The notes under the pieces: generated by a model
The model's database searches: none
Told to the model about the DNA's origin: nothing
Seen by the model: the letters and a program-made list of their open reading frames with translations, nothing else
Assembly: GCA_021780095.1 (NCBI GenBank)
Contig: JAJXZK010000467.1
Location: forward strand, 1-8,161
DNA: 8,161 nucleotides
Direction of reading: 5' to 3'
Origin: Acidobacteriota bacterium
GTDB taxonomy: Bacteria; Acidobacteriota; Terriglobia; Terriglobales; Acidobacteriaceae
Translations under genes and position numbers: made by a program
Part shown: in pieces, positions 6,375-8,161 of the stretch
How the letters are laid out: the number at the start of each line of letters is the position of its first letter
Numbering within the stretch: the stretch's first letter is position 1

Positions 6375-8161
6375 ATGCCACGCAGAAATGACATAACGAA
6401 AATTTTGGTGATCGGCTCGGGACCCATTGTGATCGGGCAGTCCGCGGAGTTCGATTACTCGGGAACGCAGGCTTGCAAGGCGCTCAGGGCCGAGGGATAT
6501 GAAGTCGTGCTGGTGAATTCCAATCCCGCCACCATCATGACCGATCCAGAATTGGCGGATCGTACCTACATTGAGCCGCTGACGCTGGGGTATCTGGAAG
6601 AAATCATCCGTATTGAAACGGAGATGCTGGCGAGCGCCGATCGTAAAGGGGTCTTTGCGTTGCTGCCAACTGTGGGCGGTCAGACTGCCTTGAATCTGGC
6701 GGTCGAATTGTCCGACTCCGGCGTGCTGGAAAGGTATGGCGTGGAGTTGATCGGCGCCAAGCTGGAAGCGATTAAAAAAGCGGAGGACAGGCTTTTATTT
6801 AAGGACGCGATGCGTCGCATTGGCCTTGATGTTCCGCGTTCCGCGCTGGTCAACAATCTTCGCGACGGCTTGGAGTTTGCCGGAAAAATAGGCTTTCCGG
6901 TGATCATTCGACCCTCATTCACGCTAGGCGGATCGGGCGGCGGCCTCGCCTACAATCGCGAAGAATTGATGGAGATTCTGTCCCGTGGTCTCGATCTTTC
7001 TCCTGTGCATGAGTGCCTGATTGAAGAGTCGGTGCTGGGCTGGAAAGAGTACGAGCTCGAGGTCATGCGTGACCTGGCCGACAACGTCATCATCATCTGT
7101 CCCATTGAAAATGTCGACCCCATGGGTGTGCACACCGGCGATTCCATTACGGTGGCGCCCGCACAAACGTTGACGGACCGGGAATATCAAGCGATGCGCG
7201 ATGCGGCGATCAAGGTGATTCGCGAAATCGGCGTCGAAACGGGCGGCTCCAACGTACAGTTTGGCGTGCATCCGACGACCGGTCGGCAGGTCGTGATTGA
7301 AATGAATCCACGCGTATCGCGTTCCTCTGCGCTGGCATCGAAAGCTACCGGTTTTCCCATCGCGAAAATTGCGGCGCGACTCGCTGTCGGTTACACGCTC
7401 GACGAAATTCCAAACGACATAACGCAAAAAACGCCGTCTTGCTTTGAACCCACGATCGATTACGTCGTCGTAAAAATTCCCAAATGGCAATTCGAGAAGT
7501 TCCCCGGCACAGACGAAGGCCTGGGGCCACAAATGAAATCGGTCGGCGAAGTGATGGCCATCGGGCGAACCTTCAAAGAGGCCCTGATGAAGGCGTTTCG
7601 TTCGCTGGAGACGGGCCGGGCCATCAGTGCGGAAGTAATTGAACCTCGCCGCTTAACACAGCGCCTGGTCACGCCGCATCCCGATCGTTTGGCCTACATC
7701 CGCTATGCGTTTCGATGTGGGCAGTCAGTGCGCGAAGTTGCGTGGATGACTTCCATGGATCCATGGTTTCTGCAGCAGATCAAAGAGATCACGGATTGCG
7801 TGGGAGAACTTGGCGCCACAACCTGCGACAACATTTCGCCGGAACTCTTGCGCAAAGCGAAACGTATGGGCATCTCCGACGCGCGACTGGCGGACGTGTG
7901 GGGCATTGAAGGCGCGGATGCGGTCGTCAAAGTTCGCGATCTGCGGCTGAAGCACAAATTGCAACCCGTGTACAAACTGGTTGATACCTGCGCAGCGGAG
8001 TTTGAAAGCTTCACGCCATATTTCTACTCATGCTATGACGAAGAAGACGAAGCTACGCCGACGCAGAGAAAAAAAGTCATCATACTTGGAAGCGGGCCGA
8101 ATCGGATCGGGCAGGGAATTGAGTTTGATTATTGCTGTTGCCACGCGGCTTTCGCGTTGAA
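6375..8161 (+). CDS. carB: Carbamoyl-phosphate synthase large subunit (3' end beyond the window)
   Basis: The frame is open from ATG 6375 to the window end, giving 595 residues of an expected 1070-1100. The first half is the carboxyphosphate synthetase: [20 protein letters not shown] (9-28), [24 protein letters not shown], the ATP-grasp loop [12 protein letters not shown] (from Arg179), [12 protein letters not shown], the [20 protein letters not shown] segment, and [20 protein letters not shown] with the metal-binding acids. The oligomerization domain follows from about residue 410. At about 567 a second copy of the opening motif, [20 protein letters not shown], begins the carbamate-phosphorylating half, so the usual internal duplication is evident. 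About 10 residues are inserted near 80-94 relative to the E. coli protein. The start is fixed by an in-frame TAG immediately upstream (6372-6374) and by GGAG at 6367-6370. CarB forms the heterodimer with CarA just upstream. No frameshift is seen. Confidence 0.97.
   Translation, partial: MPRRNDITKILVIGSGPIVIGQSAEFDYSGTQACKALRAEGYEVVLVNSNPATIMTDPELADRTYIEPLTLGYLEEIIRIETEMLASADRKGVFALLPTVGGQTALNLAVELSDSGVLERYGVELIGAKLEAIKKAEDRLLFKDAMRRIGLDVPRSALVNNLRDGLEFAGKIGFPVIIRPSFTLGGSGGGLAYNREELMEILSRGLDLSPVHECLIEESVLGWKEYELEVMRDLADNVIIICPIENVDPMGVHTGDSITVAPAQTLTDREYQAMRDAAIKVIREIGVETGGSNVQFGVHPTTGRQVVIEMNPRVSRSSALASKATGFPIAKIAARLAVGYTLDEIPNDITQKTPSCFEPTIDYVVVKIPKWQFEKFPGTDEGLGPQMKSVGEVMAIGRTFKEALMKAFRSLETGRAISAEVIEPRRLTQRLVTPHPDRLAYIRYAFRCGQSVREVAWMTSMDPWFLQQIKEITDCVGELGATTCDNISPELLRKAKRMGISDARLADVWGIEGADAVVKVRDLRLKHKLQPVYKLVDTCAAEFESFTPYFYSCYDEEDEATPTQRKKVIILGSGPNRIGQGIEFDYCCCHAAFAL

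Noticed and set aside
6924..7532. Minus-strand open frame of 202 codons antisense to carB
   Set aside because: It falls wholly within the conserved CarB ATP-grasp region and is a shadow frame.
1..8161. CRISPR arrays, tRNA or rRNA genes, insertion sequences, toxin-antitoxin or phage-defence genes
   Set aside because: I read both strands for regular repeats, transposase or nuclease motifs and tRNA-like arms and saw none. All long frames are explained by metabolic, secretion or glycan genes.

Overview
The window reads as ordinary bacterial chromosome in two parts: a surface-polysaccharide (LPS/exopolysaccharide-type) gene group on the left, about 1-4390, and a housekeeping group on the right, about 4466-8161. 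Gene density is high. No gene-free stretch exceeds about 110 bases, and I found no tRNA, rRNA, CRISPR array, insertion sequence or phage gene. CarA, CarB and the signal peptidase are clearly bacterial. The wording of CarA and CarB, the moderate GC content and the mixed glycan genes fit a soil-type Gram-negative such as an Acidobacteriota member. That placement is an inference from remembered family sequences and was not tested by any search.

Left part. A FkbM-family methyltransferase on the minus strand runs off the left edge. It is divergent, with only 48 bp between starts, from a plus-strand multispanning flippase of the polysaccharide-export (MOP/Wzx-like) type. The flippase converges, with an 11 bp gap, on a minus-strand class I SAM methyltransferase. 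That gene has its own good sigma70-like promoter, and it lies downstream of a minus-strand GT4-type glycosyltransferase. Together these look like parts of a locus that builds, decorates and exports a lipid-linked glycan: a sugar transferase, two methyltransferases that could methylate sugars, and the membrane translocator.

Right part. Divergent from the glycosyltransferase are lepB (signal peptidase I), carA and carB, all on the plus strand. carA and carB encode the glutaminase and synthetase subunits of carbamoyl-phosphate synthase, which feeds pyrimidine and arginine synthesis. carB is cut by the right edge just after the start of its second (carbamate kinase-like) half. Two of the larger genes, the FkbM gene and carB, are open at the window edges.

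I see no convincing undescribed system. The points most worth a second look are small: the promoter that settles the methyltransferase start, the TTG start and Asn-to-His change in LepB, the Asp in place of the first Glu of the glycosyltransferase EX7E motif, an insertion of about 10 residues in CarB, and a hairpin between carA and carB.
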